A stretch of DNA of 64,000 nt, taken from positions 24,741 through 88,740 of the forward strand of contig JAUNNH010000008.1 in NCBI GenBank assembly GCA_030531505.1, in the 5' to 3' direction. Below are positions 53,920 to 62,882 of the stretch, in pieces (position 1 is the stretch's first letter; the number at the start of each line of letters is the position of its first letter). Source of the stretch: Eubacteriales bacterium. Its GTDB lineage: Bacteria; Bacillota; Clostridia; Oscillospirales; Oscillospiraceae. Position numbers and translations under genes: made by a program. The notes beneath the pieces are model-generated. The model was given only the letters and a program-made list of their open reading frames with translations, did no database searches and was not told where the DNA came from.

Positions 53920-54851
53920 GCGGGCGCGTCATCGTGGTGGCGGGCCCCACCGCCTCCGGCAAGACCCGCCTCGGCATCGCCCTGGCCCGCCGACTGGGCG
54001 GCGAGATCGTCTCCGCCGACTCCATGCAGGTCTACCGCGGCATGGACATCGGCACCGCCAAGGCCACGCCTGAAGAGCGAGCTGCGGCCGTGCACCATAT
54101 GATCGATGTGGCCGATCCCCGGGAGGACTATTCCGTCTCCCGCTATGTAACGGAGGCCTCCGCCGTGTGTGACCGGCTGCTCGAGGAGGGCAAGACGCCC
54201 ATCCTCGTGGGCGGCACCGGGCTCTATATCGACTCCCTGCTCGCCGGGCGGGCCTTCTCCGGCCGACAGGAGGGGGACGAGACGCTGCGGCGCGCGCTCG
54301 GCGAAGAATACGACCGCGTCGGGGGCGAGGCTATGCTTGAACAGCTGCGCACCTTTGATCCGGAGCGCGCCGGGAAACTTCACCCCGGCGACAAGCGGCG
54401 GATCGTCCGCGCCATCGAGGTCTTCCGTCTCACGGGCAAGACCATCTCCCGACATGACGCCGAGACCCGGGCGCTTCCCCCTCGCTACGAGGCGCTGCGC
54501 CTTGTGCTCAGCTACGCCGATCGCGCCGACCTCTACGCGCGCATCGACGCGCGTGTGGATGAGATGCTGTGCGCCGGTCTCTTCGAGGAGGTCGCGGGGC
54601 TGCTGGCCTCCGGACTCTCCCCGGCCTGTACGGCCATGCAGGCCATCGGCTACAAGGAGGCTGCCCGCGCGCTGGAGGGTGAGATCAGCCGCGAGGAGGC
54701 CGCAGAGCAGATCAAACAGAACAGCCGCCGCTATGCCAAGCGGCAGCTCACCTGGTTCGGCCGCGCGCAGGACGCGCACTGGATATACTGGGAAAAAGCG
54801 CCGGATCCCGATGTCGCTCTCGAGACAGTTTCCGCCCTGCTTTCGACATGA
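53916..54851 (+). CDS. miaA: tRNA dimethylallyltransferase
   Basis: The 311-aa enzyme transfers a dimethylallyl group to A37 of tRNAs. It has the P-loop VVAGPTASGKTRLGIALARR, EIVSADSMQVYRGMDIGTAKAT and VGGTGLYIDSLL. The ATG overlaps the mutL stop (ATGA). MiaB, encoded nearby, carries out the next step of the same modification. Confidence 0.96.
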   Translation: MSGRVIVVAGPTASGKTRLGIALARRLGGEIVSADSMQVYRGMDIGTAKATPEERAAAVHHMIDVADPREDYSVSRYVTEASAVCDRLLEEGKTPILVGGTGLYIDSLLAGRAFSGRQEGDETLRRALGEEYDRVGGEAMLEQLRTFDPERAGKLHPGDKRRIVRAIEVFRLTGKTISRHDAETRALPPRYEALRLVLSYADRADLYARIDARVDEMLCAGLFEEVAGLLASGLSPACTAMQAIGYKEAARALEGEISREEAAEQIKQNSRRYAKRQLTWFGRAQDAHWIYWEKAPDPDVALETVSALLST

Positions 54852-54927
54852 TCCTCGCCCGGCTCTGAGTATCATAGAGACACTGTCCCAGGACAGAATC
54901 TTCTGAGATACAAGGAGCAAGAGACAC

Positions 54928-55155
54928 ATGCTGAAAACCCAAACTCTCCAGGACGCTTTCCTGAACCAGGCGAGGCGCGACCGCCTGACCGTCACCATGT
55001 TTCTGATGAACGGCTTTCAACTGCACGGGATCGTCAAGGGCTTCGACGGCTTTACCGTCGTGCTCGATTCCGACGGGAAGCAGCAGCTCATCTACAAACA
55101 CGCCATCTCCACCATCGTTCCGCCGCGGCCCATCGCCTTTGAAAGCGATACATAA
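54928..55155 (+). CDS. hfq: RNA chaperone Hfq
   Basis: The 75-aa protein has the Sm1 motif ([28 protein letters not shown] in outline) and the Sm2 motif [10 protein letters not shown], matching Hfq. It probably forms a hexamer that binds small RNAs and mRNAs. An AAGGAGCAAG site precedes the ATG. It follows miaA, as in many bacteria, with a 76-bp gap. Its 3' end overlaps the next gene. Confidence 0.95.
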   Translation: MLKTQTLQDAFLNQARRDRLTVTMFLMNGFQLHGIVKGFDGFTVVLDSDGKQQLIYKHAISTIVPPRPIAFESDT

Positions 55156-55804
55156 ACGCAGCGACGGAGCCTTTCTGCGCGGCGTCGCCGCGCTCCTGTT
55201 CCTCGCGGCCTGCGCCTGGGGCGGGGTCGGGCTCTACAGCCGGCTCCGCGTCCCGGCACGACCCGCCGCGGCGGAGGCCGCGGCCTCTCTTCCGACACTC
55301 TCCGGCCTCTGCCTGCGCCGGGAGATCCCGCTCTGTCTGCCGCCGTCCGCGGCCCTGACCGTCCGCAACGGCGAGCGCGTTCCGGCGGGCGGGCTGCTCG
55401 GCCGGGATGCGGACGGAACCCCCATCCGGGCGGAGGCGCCCGCGCTTTTCTTTTCCGGTTTTGACGGGCTGGAAGGGCTCGATACCGCGTCGCTTGAGCC
55501 CCTCAGCGCGGACGCGGTCCGCGCGCTGCTTGGCCGGGAGGGCCTCGTCCCCTCCGGCTGCCGCGGCCGGCTTGTCCTCGACACGGTCTGGTACTACGCG
55601 GCGCTCGCTCCTTCCGGTACGGAGCTGCCGGAGCCCGGTGCCTGCCGCCTGCGCTTTGCCGGAACGAACGCATGGGTCCCCGCGCGTCTGCTCGCCGTAA
55701 GCGGAGAGGCGGAGGGGGAGCATGCGCTGCTCTTCCGCCTCAGCCGCGGCGGCGATTATCTCTCGCTGCGCCGGGTCGAGGCGGCGCTGTATCCATCCAC
55801 ATAG
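55139..55804 (+). CDS. HlyD-like membrane-anchored protein of the yggS-sepF cluster
   Basis: The 221-aa protein has a short N-terminus, one span ([22 protein letters not shown]) and an outer domain with beta-barrel-like segments ([33 protein letters not shown]), resembling the HlyD/biotinyl-lipoyl-like proteins found before yggS in Clostridia. The start is taken as TTG 55139, which overlaps hfq by 17 bases; no ribosome site or later start codon is visible, so the true start is uncertain. It may assist division-related envelope work by position. Confidence 0.65.
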   Translation: MKAIHKRSDGAFLRGVAALLFLAACAWGGVGLYSRLRVPARPAAAEAAASLPTLSGLCLRREIPLCLPPSAALTVRNGERVPAGGLLGRDADGTPIRAEAPALFFSGFDGLEGLDTASLEPLSADAVRALLGREGLVPSGCRGRLVLDTVWYYAALAPSGTELPEPGACRLRFAGTNAWVPARLLAVSGEAEGEHALLFRLSRGGDYLSLRRVEAALYPST

Positions 55805-55820
55805 AAAGAAGGCTATACCC

Positions 55821-56522
55821 ATGACCATCGCCGAAAACGTCGCCCTCGTCCAGGAAAACATCGCCCGCGCCGCCCGTGCGGCCGGCCGGGACCCGGCCGG
55901 GATCCGGCTCGTGGCCGCCTCCAAAATGAACGACGCCGCCCGCGTCCGGGAGGCGATCGCCGCCGGTGTGCGGGTCTTCGGCGAGAACCGGGTGCAGGAG
56001 ATGCTGGAGAAACACGCCCAGGGCGCGTATGAAGGCGCGGAGCTGCACTTCATCGGCCATCTGCAGAAGAACAAGGTCCGCCAGGTCGTAGGTCTTGCCT
56101 CGCTGATCCACTCCGTGGACAGCCTCGAGCTGCTCGCCGTGATCGACCGCTGTGCCGCCGCGCGCGGCCTCCGGCAGGACGTTCTGCTGGAGGTCAACAT
56201 CGGCGGCGAGGCCTCCAAGTCCGGCTTTGCGCCCGAGGCGCTCCCCGCTGCGCTGGAAAAAGCCGGGGAATACGGCGCCGTGCAAGTGCGCGGTCTGATG
56301 GCGATCCCGCCTGTCTGCGCGTCCCCCGAAGAAAACCGGCCTTTTTTTCTGCGGATGAAGCAGCTTTTTGTTGACAATGGGCGAAAAAAATACGATAATG
56401 TATCTATGGATTTTTTGTCTATGGGCATGTCCGGCGATTACACCGAGGCCGTCGCCTGCGGGGCCGACCTGGTCCGTGTCGGCACGGCGATCTTCGGCGC
56501 CCGAGACTATTCCAGGAAATAG
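55821..56522 (+). CDS. yggS: PLP homeostasis protein YggS/YlmE
   Basis: The 233-aa alanine-racemase-fold protein binds PLP without enzymatic activity known. Key segments: IRLVAASKMNDAARVREAI with the PLP lysine, FGENRVQEMLEKH, LHFIGHLQKNKVRQVV, VLLEVNIGGEASKSGF and FLSMGMSGDYTEAVACGADLVRVGTAIFG (in outline). ATG 55821 follows AGAAGG. It starts the yggS-sepF-divIVA order known from Gram-positive division clusters. Confidence 0.94.
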   Translation: MTIAENVALVQENIARAARAAGRDPAGIRLVAASKMNDAARVREAIAAGVRVFGENRVQEMLEKHAQGAYEGAELHFIGHLQKNKVRQVVGLASLIHSVDSLELLAVIDRCAAARGLRQDVLLEVNIGGEASKSGFAPEALPAALEKAGEYGAVQVRGLMAIPPVCASPEENRPFFLRMKQLFVDNGRKKYDNVSMDFLSMGMSGDYTEAVACGADLVRVGTAIFGARDYSRK

Positions 56523-56545
56523 CGAGACTCAGTGGAGGCAACACC

Positions 56546-57112
56546 ATGGGCTTCATGGACGAACTGCGTAAATTGACCCAACCCTACGACGAGGAGGACG
56601 ACTTCTTCGAGGGCTCCGACGGCGCTCTGCGCGAACAGGCGCAGCCGAGCGCCGCTCAGATCGAGTTCGAGAGCAGCTTTGGGGCGGAACCCGCCGGCAC
56701 CCCCGAACCCGCGCCCAAGCCGAAGGCTCCGAAGCCCGCGGCGGAAGGCGGTCTGTTCGGCGGGCTGGGAAAGAAAAACGCCGGAAGACCCCGGGCCCAG
56801 CGGGAGCGCACCGTCAACTTCGGCGGCAGCGACCAGCAGGTCATCCTCTTCAGCCCCAAGACCTTTGATGAGGCCGGGGAGCTGGTGAACTATCTCGGCA
56901 ACGGCCGCAGCGTCGTGATGACGCTGGAGGGTGTCCCCAACGACAGCGCGCGCCGTCTGCTCGATTTCCTCTCCGGCATCACCTTTGCCCTGGAGGGCAA
57001 GATCACCCCGATCTCCGCAAAGACCTATTTCGTCACCCCGCAGCATGTGGACGTGCTCAACCCCGGCACTTCGGCACCGGAGCAGCCGGTGAGCGACGGC
57101 CAGTACTTTTGA
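56546..57112 (+). CDS. sepF: Cell division protein SepF
   Basis: The 188-aa protein has the SepF membrane-binding N-terminus (MGFMDELRKLTQPYDEED), a long Pro/Ala/Lys linker and the C-terminal beta-sandwich domain with ILFSPKTFDEAGELVNYL, SVVMTLEGVPNDSARRLLDFLSG and ALEGKITPISAKTYFVTP. It links FtsZ rings to the membrane. It lies between yggS and divIVA; the ylmG and ylmH genes found there in Bacillus are absent. Confidence 0.95.
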   Translation: MGFMDELRKLTQPYDEEDDFFEGSDGALREQAQPSAAQIEFESSFGAEPAGTPEPAPKPKAPKPAAEGGLFGGLGKKNAGRPRAQRERTVNFGGSDQQVILFSPKTFDEAGELVNYLGNGRSVVMTLEGVPNDSARRLLDFLSGITFALEGKITPISAKTYFVTPQHVDVLNPGTSAPEQPVSDGQYF

Positions 57113-57160
57113 TTTTCGGACATTTGGAATCCAGAGAAAGAATGAAAGGTGGATATTGAT

Positions 57161-57784
57161 ATGATTACTGCTCAGGACATCCGCGAAAAGACGTTTGAGA
57201 AGGCCCGCATGGGCGGCTACGATATGGCCTCCGTGGACGACTTTCTGGAGACGCTTGCCGACGAGATCGCCGCGGCCCAGAAGGAGAACGCCGTTCTCAA
57301 GAGCAAGATGAAGGTCCTCGTGGACAAGATCGAGGAATATCGGGCCAACGAGGAAGCCCTGAACATGGCGATCCTGTCCGCCCAGAAGCTTGCCGTGCAG
57401 ATCGAGTCCGAGGCCCGTCAGCGTGCCAGCGCCACCGTCGCCGAGGCCGAGGCGAAGGCCAAGGCCGTGATCGGCTCCATCGACGACGAGCGCATCTCCT
57501 GCGAGCAGCAGCTGGCTGAGGCCAAGGAGGCCAAGTCCTCCTTCATCGCCGAGGCCAAGGCACTGTTCCAGGCCCAGCTCGACAAGCTCTCCGCCATCGA
57601 CGCCGGCATCGCCCCCAAGGCCGCTCCCGCGCCGAAGGCTGACGTCGTCGCCGACGCTGTGCAGAGCATTGAGGACAAGGCCTCCCGCCTGGCGTCCGAG
57701 CCCTCGTTCGACATCGATCTGTCGATGCTGAAGGAGACTCCCGCTCCCAGCAAGCTGGAGAGCACCCAGACCTTCACGGTCTGA
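57161..57784 (+). CDS. divIVA: DivIVA-family polar/septal scaffold protein
   Basis: The 207-aa protein has the DivIVA membrane-binding start ITAQDIREKTFEKARMGGYDMASVDDFLETLADEI, given only in outline, with the characteristic GGYD-x-x-x-VDDFL motif, followed by long coiled coil (residues about 35-150, Ala/Glu/Lys heptads) and a variable Pro/Ala tail. It marks curved membrane at poles and septa. ATG 57161 lies nine bases after AAGGTGG; the in-frame GTG at 57149 has no such site. Confidence 0.93.
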   Translation: MITAQDIREKTFEKARMGGYDMASVDDFLETLADEIAAAQKENAVLKSKMKVLVDKIEEYRANEEALNMAILSAQKLAVQIESEARQRASATVAEAEAKAKAVIGSIDDERISCEQQLAEAKEAKSSFIAEAKALFQAQLDKLSAIDAGIAPKAAPAPKADVVADAVQSIEDKASRLASEPSFDIDLSMLKETPAPSKLESTQTFTV

Positions 57785-57804
57785 TCCTGTCTTTCCTTGC
57801 CACA

Positions 57805-57836
57805 CGGGGCGGGCGCAGAATGCGCGCGCCCCGCTG
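57805..57836 (+). terminator. G/C-rich stem-loop after divIVA
   Basis: The arms CGGGGCGgGCGC and GCGCgCGCCCCG form a strong stem around AGAAT, but only a weak CTGTTTGG tail follows, so termination may be partial. Confidence 0.45.
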
Positions 57837-57898
57837 TTTGGTATTGACCGCGGTATAATTCCCGCATTTTTATCCATAACTACTACAGGAGAACATCC

Positions 57899-60700
57899 AT
57901 GTCCAAGGACTTTAATGCCACGCTGAACCTTCCCAAAACAGAGTTTCCCATGCGCGCCGGCCTGCCCAAGCGCGAGCCTGAAATGCTCCGTCACTGGGAG
58001 GAGCTGGATCTCTATCACGAGCACCTGAAAAAAAGCGAGGGGCTTCCCCTCTTCAACCTGCACGACGGCCCCCCGTTCTCCAACGGCGATATCCACATGG
58101 GCCACGCGCTCAACAAGTCCATCAAGGACTTCATCAACCGCTCTTACATGATGCGCGGCTATCACGTGCCCTATATCCCCGGCTGGGATAACCACGGCAT
58201 GCCGATCGAGAGCGCCATCATCAAGGAGCAAAAGCTCAACCACAAGGCCATGAGCGTGGCGGATTTCCGCTCCGCCTGCGAGGCCTACGCCAACAAGTAT
58301 ATCGACCGTCAGCGCGACGGCTTCAAGCGCCTCGGCGTCATCGGCGACTGGGAGCATCCCTACACCACGATGAACAAGGGCTTTGAGGCGGACGAAGTGC
58401 GCATCTTCGGCAAGATGTACCGCAACGGCCACATTTACAAGGGACTCAAGCCCGTCTACTGGTGCGCCCACGACGAGACGGCCCTGGCCGAGGCGGAGAT
58501 CGAATACCAGGACGACCCGGTCACCACCGTGTATGTGAAGTTCCCCATGCACGACGACAAAGGCAAGCTGAGCCATCTGGACAAGTCCAAGCTCTTCTTC
58601 CTGATCTGGACGACCACCACCTGGACCCTGCCCGGCAACCTCGGCATCACCCTCAGCCCCGGCGACAGCTACGCGATCGTGAAGGTCCCGAACGGCGAGA
58701 TGTATATCCTGGCCGAGGCGCTGATCGAGTCTGTCATGAAGGCCGGCGGCGTCACCGAGTGGGAGATCCTGGAGACCCACGAGGGCGCCTTCTTCGAGTA
58801 CATGCTGGCCGATCATCCCTTCCTGCCGAAGACGAGTCTGCTGATGCTGGCCGATTACGTCACGATGGATTCCGGTACCGGCTGCGTACACACCGCCCCC
58901 GGCTTCGGCGCCGACGACTATACGACCTGCATGCGCTACGGGACCGAGATGGTCGTGCCCGTGGACGATCAGGGCCGCCACACCGAGTACGCCGGCAAGT
59001 ACGCCGGCCTCGGCACCGAGGAATCCAACCCCGTCATCCTCGCGGATATGAAGGAGAGCGGCATGCTCTTCGCCTCCGAGGATATCATGCACAGCTATCC
59101 CCACTGCTGGCGCTGCAAGAACCCCATCATCTTCCGCGCCACGCCGCAGTGGTTCTGCTCGGTCGACTCCTTTAAAGACGAGGCCATCCAGGCCTGTGAA
59201 GACGTGCGCTGGCTCCCCGCCTGGGGCAAGGAGCGCATGGGCGCCATGATCCGCGAGCGCAGCGACTGGTGCATCTCCCGTCAGCGCCGCTGGGGTCTGC
59301 CGATCCCCGTGTTCTACTGCGGAGACTGCGGCAAGCCCGTCTGCACCGAGGAGAGCATCGAGGCCGTCGCTTCCCTCTTTGAGAAGGAGGGCAGCAACGC
59401 CTGGTTCGACCGTTCCGCGGCCGAGATCCTGCCGGAGGGCTTCACCTGCCCGCACTGCGGCGGCAAGACCTTCACCCAGGAGACTGACACGCTCGACGGC
59501 TGGTTCGACTCCGGCTCCACCCATTACGCCGCCATGAAGCGCGATCAGGGTTTCTGGCCCGCCACCATGTATATGGAGGGCGGCGACCAGTATCGCGGCT
59601 GGTTCCAGTCCTCGCTGCTGGTTGCGGTCGGCGCGCTGGGCATGGGCGCTCCCTATAAGGAATGCCTGACCCACGGCTGGACTGTCGACGGCGAGGGCAA
59701 GGCCATGCACAAATCCCTTGGAAACGGCGTGGATCCCGCCGATATCATCCGGGAATTCGGCGCCGATATGATCCGCCTCTGGGCCGGGTCCGCCGATTAC
59801 CATGTCGATGTGCGCTGCTCCAAGGAGATCTTCAAGCAGCTCAGCCAGAACTACCTGAAGTTCCGCAACACCGCGCGCTACTGCCTCGGCAACCTCGACG
59901 GCTTTGACGCCGACAAACTGGTCGCCCCCGACGAGATGCTGGAGCTGGACCGCTGGGCCGTCACCAAGCTCAACGAGCTGATCGACAAGGTCGAGACCGC
60001 GTATCAGAACTATGAGTTCCATGTGATTTCCCATGCCATCAACGATTTCTGTGTGGTGGAGCTCTCGAGCTTCTATCTCGATATCATCAAGGATCGCCTC
60101 TACTGCGAGGAGCGCGACGGCCTGAAGCGCCGAAGCGCCCAGACCGCCCTGTTCCTGATCCTCGATACCCTGACCAAGATGTTCGCCCCGATCCTCGCCT
60201 TCACCTGCGATGAGATCTGGCTGGCCATGCCGCACCGCGCGGGAGACGACGCCCGCAACGTCGTGCTCAACCAGATGAACAAGCCCTTTGCGGCCTATTC
60301 CCTCTCCGCGGAGGAGATGGCCCGCTGGGAGCAGCTGATCGCCCTGCGCGACGACGTCAACGGCGTGCTGGAATCCGCCCGTGCCGCCAAGCGCATCGGC
60401 AAGCCGCTCGAGGCCGCCGTCACCCTGCGCCCGACGGATGAGACGTCCCGCGAAACGCTGGAGAAGCTCTCCGATATGGATCTGGAGGAGCTCTTCATCG
60501 TCTCCCGCTGCCTGATCGCCGACGAGGAGAGCGAAGAGGAAGCCGCGGCCGCCGCGCACGGCAGTCAGTATCCCGGTCTTCATATTTCCGTGGTTGAGGC
60601 GCCGGGCGTCAAGTGCCCGCGCTGCTGGAAGCATTCCATGGCGGCTGATCCCGAGACCGGTCTCTGCCCCCGCTGCGCCGCTGTCGTCGCCGCGCTGTAA
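57899..60700 (+). CDS. ileS: Isoleucyl-tRNA synthetase
   Basis: The 933-aa class I synthetase charges isoleucine tRNA. The HIGH-type motif is PPFSNGDIHMGHALNK, the editing domain is present in the middle (CP1, with TTTWTLPGNLGI), and the KMSKS position reads GKAMHKSLGNGVDP. The C-terminal zinc site has CPRCWKHS and GLCPRCAAV. Start ATG 57899 follows an AGGAGAA site. A TATAAT box at 57853-57858 suggests its own promoter. No T-box leader is visible in the 114-bp upstream gap. Confidence 0.97.
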   Translation: MSKDFNATLNLPKTEFPMRAGLPKREPEMLRHWEELDLYHEHLKKSEGLPLFNLHDGPPFSNGDIHMGHALNKSIKDFINRSYMMRGYHVPYIPGWDNHGMPIESAIIKEQKLNHKAMSVADFRSACEAYANKYIDRQRDGFKRLGVIGDWEHPYTTMNKGFEADEVRIFGKMYRNGHIYKGLKPVYWCAHDETALAEAEIEYQDDPVTTVYVKFPMHDDKGKLSHLDKSKLFFLIWTTTTWTLPGNLGITLSPGDSYAIVKVPNGEMYILAEALIESVMKAGGVTEWEILETHEGAFFEYMLADHPFLPKTSLLMLADYVTMDSGTGCVHTAPGFGADDYTTCMRYGTEMVVPVDDQGRHTEYAGKYAGLGTEESNPVILADMKESGMLFASEDIMHSYPHCWRCKNPIIFRATPQWFCSVDSFKDEAIQACEDVRWLPAWGKERMGAMIRERSDWCISRQRRWGLPIPVFYCGDCGKPVCTEESIEAVASLFEKEGSNAWFDRSAAEILPEGFTCPHCGGKTFTQETDTLDGWFDSGSTHYAAMKRDQGFWPATMYMEGGDQYRGWFQSSLLVAVGALGMGAPYKECLTHGWTVDGEGKAMHKSLGNGVDPADIIREFGADMIRLWAGSADYHVDVRCSKEIFKQLSQNYLKFRNTARYCLGNLDGFDADKLVAPDEMLELDRWAVTKLNELIDKVETAYQNYEFHVISHAINDFCVVELSSFYLDIIKDRLYCEERDGLKRRSAQTALFLILDTLTKMFAPILAFTCDEIWLAMPHRAGDDARNVVLNQMNKPFAAYSLSAEEMARWEQLIALRDDVNGVLESARAAKRIGKPLEAAVTLRPTDETSRETLEKLSDMDLEELFIVSRCLIADEESEEEAAAAAHGSQYPGLHISVVEAPGVKCPRCWKHSMAADPETGLCPRCAAVVAAL

Positions 60701-60789
60701 GTTTCCCGCAAGCCCCTATCCCCTGTTTTCGCACATCCCCAAGAAATCTCGGCCGCTGGCGCCGCCCGCGGCAGATAGGAGAGAATGCT

Positions 60790-61695
60790 ATGCTGTACGC
60801 CATTTTTGCTGTATTGGTCATTATCCTTGACCAGGGTGTGAAATACTGGGTTTCCGGCGCCATCCATATGGAGTCGGCCGGCGAGACTTTCATCCCGGGT
60901 ATCCTCAGTATCATCAACGTCCATAACGACGGCGCTGCCTTCAGCTTCCTGTCCGGCAGCAACGCCCGCATCTACTTCATCATCCTGACCGGCGTCTTTA
61001 CCGTTCTGGTCATCATCGCGCTGGCGACGAAATTCATCTCCGGCCCTCTGGCCCGGTGGAGCATCGTCATGGTGACGGCAGGCGGCATCTCCAACTGCAT
61101 CGACCGCGTGATCTACGGTTACGTGCAGGATATGTTCAAGTGCGAGTTCGTGAACTTCCCCGTTTTCAACGTGGCGGATATCTTCATTACGGTTTTCGCC
61201 CTGCTTTTCGTGATCGCCATCATCTTTGAGCGCGACCATCGCCGCGACTTCCGCTTCGATGACGACGAGGATATCTACGAGGACGAAGAGGAGGACGAGG
61301 AAGAAGAGGAAGAGCCCCGTCGTCCGAGCCGCAAGGAGAAGCGTGTCTCCCGCCGCAAGAGCCGCGACGAGGAGGTCGAAGACGAGGAGGAGACGCCGGC
61401 CCCGGCGCCCGCTCGTTCCCGCCGCGTCGCCGCCGAGAAAGCTGCTCCTGCGCCCGAAGCTGCGCGCAAGGCTCACACCTCCAAGTATGACGCCGAATAC
61501 GAGCAGTTCAAGGCCCGCCGTGCTGCCGCGGCTGCCGCGCAGGCTGCTGAGCCCGTGTCCGCACCCGTATCGACTCCGGCGCCCGCTCCGGCCCCGCAGC
61601 CCGCAGCCAAGCCCGCCGCGCCTGCGCCCAAACCCTTCCGCGCCGACACCGATTCCGAGTTCTCGCTGGACGATATTCTGGCCGAGTTCAAGTAA
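60790..61695 (+). CDS. lspA: Lipoprotein signal peptidase with long charged C-terminal extension
   Basis: The first 150 residues form a normal LspA: four spans, INVHNDGAAFSFL, the catalytic Asp in NCIDRVIYGYVQDMF and the second Asp in FPVFNVADIFITVFALLF. It processes prolipoproteins such as those encoded at 9-11 kb and 20-25 kb. The remaining 150 residues are unusual: a very acidic block (DDDEDIYEDEEEDEEEEE), an Arg/Lys-Ser segment, a long Ala/Pro linker and a short conserved-looking end, SEFSLDDILAEFK. LspA is normally 150-170 aa. The ATG follows a GGAGAG site; rluD begins three bases after its stop. Confidence 0.93.
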   Translation: MLYAIFAVLVIILDQGVKYWVSGAIHMESAGETFIPGILSIINVHNDGAAFSFLSGSNARIYFIILTGVFTVLVIIALATKFISGPLARWSIVMVTAGGISNCIDRVIYGYVQDMFKCEFVNFPVFNVADIFITVFALLFVIAIIFERDHRRDFRFDDDEDIYEDEEEDEEEEEEPRRPSRKEKRVSRRKSRDEEVEDEEETPAPAPARSRRVAAEKAAPAPEAARKAHTSKYDAEYEQFKARRAAAAAAQAAEPVSAPVSTPAPAPAPQPAAKPAAPAPKPFRADTDSEFSLDDILAEFK

Positions 61696-61698
61696 ACA

Positions 61699-62622
61699 AT
61701 GGATGAGTCCCTGCGGATCATCACAGCCAAGGAGAGCGGCGAGCGAATCGACGCTCTCCTTGCGCGCACTGTGGAGGATCTGAGCCGCAGCGCCGCCCAG
61801 CACCTTCTCGAGGAGGGGCGCGTCACCCTGGACGGTCTGCCGCTTCGAAAAAACTATAAGGTCCGTGCGGGGGACGAGTTTGAGCTGCTGCTGCCGCCCC
61901 CGGTTGACATCCCGCTGCACCCCCAGGAGATCCCCCTCGACATCGTCTTTGAGGATGCGGATGTGATCGTGGTCAACAAGCCGCGCGGGCTCGTGGTCCA
62001 CCCCGCGCCCGGGCATCTGGACGGGACTCTGGTCAACGCCCTGCTCTGGCACTGCGGCGATTCTCTCTCCGGCATCGGCGGAGAGAAACGGCCCGGCATC
62101 GTCCACCGCATCGACAAGGACACCTCCGGCCTGCTGATCGTCGCCAAGAATGATCTTTCTCACCAGCGGCTCTCCGCGCAGCTCGCGGATCGCAGTCTCT
62201 CGCGGGTCTACGAGGCAGTCGTGCACGGCGGCTTCCGCGAGGACGCGGGTACTGTCGATCGCTCGATCGGCCGCCATCCCACGGACCGTAAACGCATGGC
62301 CGTGATCGAAAAGACCGGTCGGCACGCCGTCACGCATTGGGAGGTTCTGCAGCGTTACCGGGATTACACCCACATCCGCTGCCGGCTCGAGACCGGCCGC
62401 ACCCATCAGATCCGTGTGCATATGGCGAGTCTCGGCCATCCCCTGCTGGGGGACGGTGTCTACGGCGCCCCCTCTCCGGAGAAGGGCCTCACCGGGCAGT
62501 GCCTGCACGCACGTGAACTGAAATTCATCCACCCCCGCAGCGGTGAGGCGATCCGCCTGGAGACGGAACTGCCGCCGTACTTTCTCGAAGTCCTGAGCAA
62601 GCTGGGCAATCCGCTCGAATAA
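61699..62622 (+). CDS. rluD: RluD-family 23S rRNA pseudouridine synthase
   Basis: The 307-aa protein has an N-terminal S4 RNA-binding domain (RIDALLARTVEDLSRSAAQHLLEEG in outline) and a synthase domain with the catalytic Asp in GIVHRIDKDTSGLLIVAKND and the later RTHQIRVHMASLGHPLLGD. RluD-type enzymes modify helix 69 of 23S rRNA, but the precise site is not readable. It follows lspA by three bases, the order seen in many Gram-positives (lspA-ylyB). Confidence 0.94.
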   Translation: MDESLRIITAKESGERIDALLARTVEDLSRSAAQHLLEEGRVTLDGLPLRKNYKVRAGDEFELLLPPPVDIPLHPQEIPLDIVFEDADVIVVNKPRGLVVHPAPGHLDGTLVNALLWHCGDSLSGIGGEKRPGIVHRIDKDTSGLLIVAKNDLSHQRLSAQLADRSLSRVYEAVVHGGFREDAGTVDRSIGRHPTDRKRMAVIEKTGRHAVTHWEVLQRYRDYTHIRCRLETGRTHQIRVHMASLGHPLLGDGVYGAPSPEKGLTGQCLHARELKFIHPRSGEAIRLETELPPYFLEVLSKLGNPLE

Positions 62623-62636
62623 AAGGAGGCGTAACA

Positions 62637-62828
62637 ATGAATGTAAAATCCATCGCGCTGTTTGTGGCGGTGCTTCTCGTCGTACTCGCCGTGGTCTCGC
62701 TGGTTTTCCGCCTTTTGGCCGGGCTTGCGAGCGGCGCATTCAATTTGATTCTCGGCGTTGTGGTCATCGTCGGTCTCGTCGCGATCGTCGCCTGGATGTT
62801 CGCCTACGCGAAAAAGAAACGCAAATAA
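62637..62828 (+). CDS. Small membrane protein, 63 aa
   Basis: The frame starts after a strong AAAAGGAGGCGT site, 14 bases after rluD. It encodes two hydrophobic segments (SIALFVAVLLVVLAVVSLVF and FNLILGVVVIVGLVAIVAWM) and a short basic tail (AKKKRK). No family is recognised. The good ribosome site and the terminator that follows support a real gene. Confidence 0.75.
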   Translation: MNVKSIALFVAVLLVVLAVVSLVFRLLAGLASGAFNLILGVVVIVGLVAIVAWMFAYAKKKRK

Positions 62829-62832
62829 GCAC

Positions 62833-62865
62833 AAAAAGGAGCTTCCCGAAGGAAGCTCCTTTTTG
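62833..62865 (+). terminator. Terminator of the ileS-lspA-rluD run
   Basis: A perfect 14-bp stem (AAAAAGGAGCTTCC / GGAAGCTCCTTTTT) with loop CGAA. It also faces the end of the convergent csaA-like gene. Confidence 0.92.
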
Positions 62866-62882
62866 GATGTGCGCTTTAGGGA

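Noticed and set aside
54883-54896. CTGTCC-CA-GGACAG palindrome before hfq as a second copy of the site at 17260-17281
   Set aside because: The arms agree but the spacing differs (2 against 8 bases), so it is more likely a chance hairpin in the miaA-hfq gap.
57785-57898. T-box riboswitch before ileS
   Set aside because: The gap is only 114 bp, and no T-box sequence or antiterminator structure is visible.
56507-60634. Open minus-strand frame of about 1375 codons opposite sepF, divIVA and ileS
   Set aside because: It runs across three certain plus-strand genes and has the same composition artefact as other antisense frames.
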